A program made the position numbers and the translations under genes. Source: Marinomonas foliarum (GTDB lineage Bacteria; Pseudomonadota; Gammaproteobacteria; Pseudomonadales; Marinomonadaceae). From it: a DNA stretch of 64,000 nucleotides. The notes beneath the pieces were generated by a model. The model did no database searches, was not told where the DNA came from, and worked only from the letters and a program-made list of their open reading frames with translations. This document shows positions 63,692 through 64,000 of this stretch, piece after piece. The stretch is from positions 62,001 to 126,000 of the forward strand of contig NZ_QPJQ01000008.1 of assembly GCF_003337275.1 (NCBI RefSeq), read 5' to 3'. Position 1 is the first letter of the stretch; every line of letters starts with the position of its first letter.

Positions 63692-64000
63692 TTAGCTAAT
63701 TCCTAAGGTTGTCGTGATGTCTTGAATCTTCTGTTTGATGTTGTTTGTCACGCCTGTCATAAATTCTTCCGATTCGTTTGCTTGCTCTCTGACTTTTACC
63801 ACAGCACTATTTAGCTTATTCATGCCCAATTTTTGCTCCGCAGCATAGCCTGTTGCCTTTTTCGCCAAGTGACTCGATTGTTTAGACTTTTCGAGAATAT
63901 CTTGAGCGGACTGTCCAAGCGCGTGGGTTAAGTCTATTTGCTCGATCGAAGCCGTTTCAATCAGTTCGATATTCTGGGTAAGTTTATCTGTCGCCGATGT
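63692..64000 (-). CDS. C-terminal fragment of an unidentified coiled-coil protein (cut by window end)
   Basis: Translating the minus strand from base 64000 gives 102 residues and a TAA at 63692-63694. It includes IELIETASIEQIDLTHALG, ILEKSKQSSHLAKKATGYAA and NIKQKIQDITTTLGIS. Heptad-like spacing and many Gln, Lys and Glu residues suggest a coiled coil like the tail of a chemoreceptor or other signalling protein. The conserved receptor tip is not in view. Too little is visible for a function. Confidence 0.6.
   Translation of the reverse strand, partial: TSATDKLTQNIELIETASIEQIDLTHALGQSAQDILEKSKQSSHLAKKATGYAAEQKLGMNKLNSAVVKVREQANESEEFMTGVTNNIKQKIQDITTTLGIS

Noticed and set aside
1-64000. CRISPR arrays, insertion sequences, prophage or rRNA genes
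   Set aside because: No regularly spaced repeats, transposases, phage structural genes or rRNA sequence were seen on either strand.

Overview
The window looks like a piece of chromosome from a marine gammaproteobacterium close to Marinomonas or other Oceanospirillales. This is inferred from gene neighbourhoods (gltR-gtrS-gtsABCD, metW-metX, rsmD/M16/ftsY-ftsE-ftsX-rpoH, gshB-tonB, metK/tkt-epd-pgk-fba), moderate GC content and Pseudomonas- or Vibrio-like protein sequences. No database search was possible. It is mostly core genome. No insertion sequence, prophage, CRISPR array or rRNA operon was seen.

Layout. 1-1.6 kb: 3' part of a helicase with a DUF3427-type C-terminus. 1.9-3.7 kb: yicC and divergent rph. 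3.9-7.8 kb: a periplasmic binding protein coupled to a membrane GGDEF/EAL protein, then an unknown exported protein. 7.9-9.5 kb: lipoprotein UshA-type 5'-nucleotidase. 9.8-25.9 kb: a sugar-uptake island. It holds a Pseudomonas-type glucose ABC transporter (gtsABCD) with its two-component system (gltR-gtrS), a divergent PfkB fructokinase, and an alpha-glucoside ABC system (aglEFG-K) with GH13 alpha-glucosidase aglA and a LacI-type regulator. Together they would import glucose and alpha-glucosides such as sucrose, split them in the cytoplasm and phosphorylate the released fructose. 25.9-31 kb: DnaQ-like exonuclease and DUF294/CBS protein, a GDT1/UPF0016 manganese exporter behind a yybP-ykoY-type riboswitch, and a BCCT osmolyte transporter. 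31.4-39.2 kb: hemW-rdgB, metW-metX, a chemoreceptor, rsmD and a degenerate M16 peptidase. 39.4-43.3 kb: ftsY-ftsE-ftsX-rpoH. 43.4-49.1 kb: tonB, gshB, a TolC-like protein, rsmE and metK. 49.5-55.2 kb: tkt-epd-pgk-fba. 55.3 kb: tRNA-Leu(UAG). 55.6-60.9 kb: a LuxP-like/LuxQ-like signalling operon with mtnN (pfs) and an unknown exported protein. 61-63.6 kb: trmA and serA. The window ends inside an unidentified coiled-coil protein on the minus strand.

The best candidate for an undescribed system is the 55.6-60.9 kb operon. A clear LuxP homologue has lost most residues that hold AI-2 in Vibrio LuxP. It overlaps a LuxQ-like membrane protein whose kinase and receiver domains all lack recognisable catalytic residues. 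That gene is translationally coupled to pfs, an enzyme of AI-2 and methionine-cycle metabolism. A second candidate is the metK leader, which has mutually exclusive pairings: antiterminator, terminator and Shine-Dalgarno sequester.
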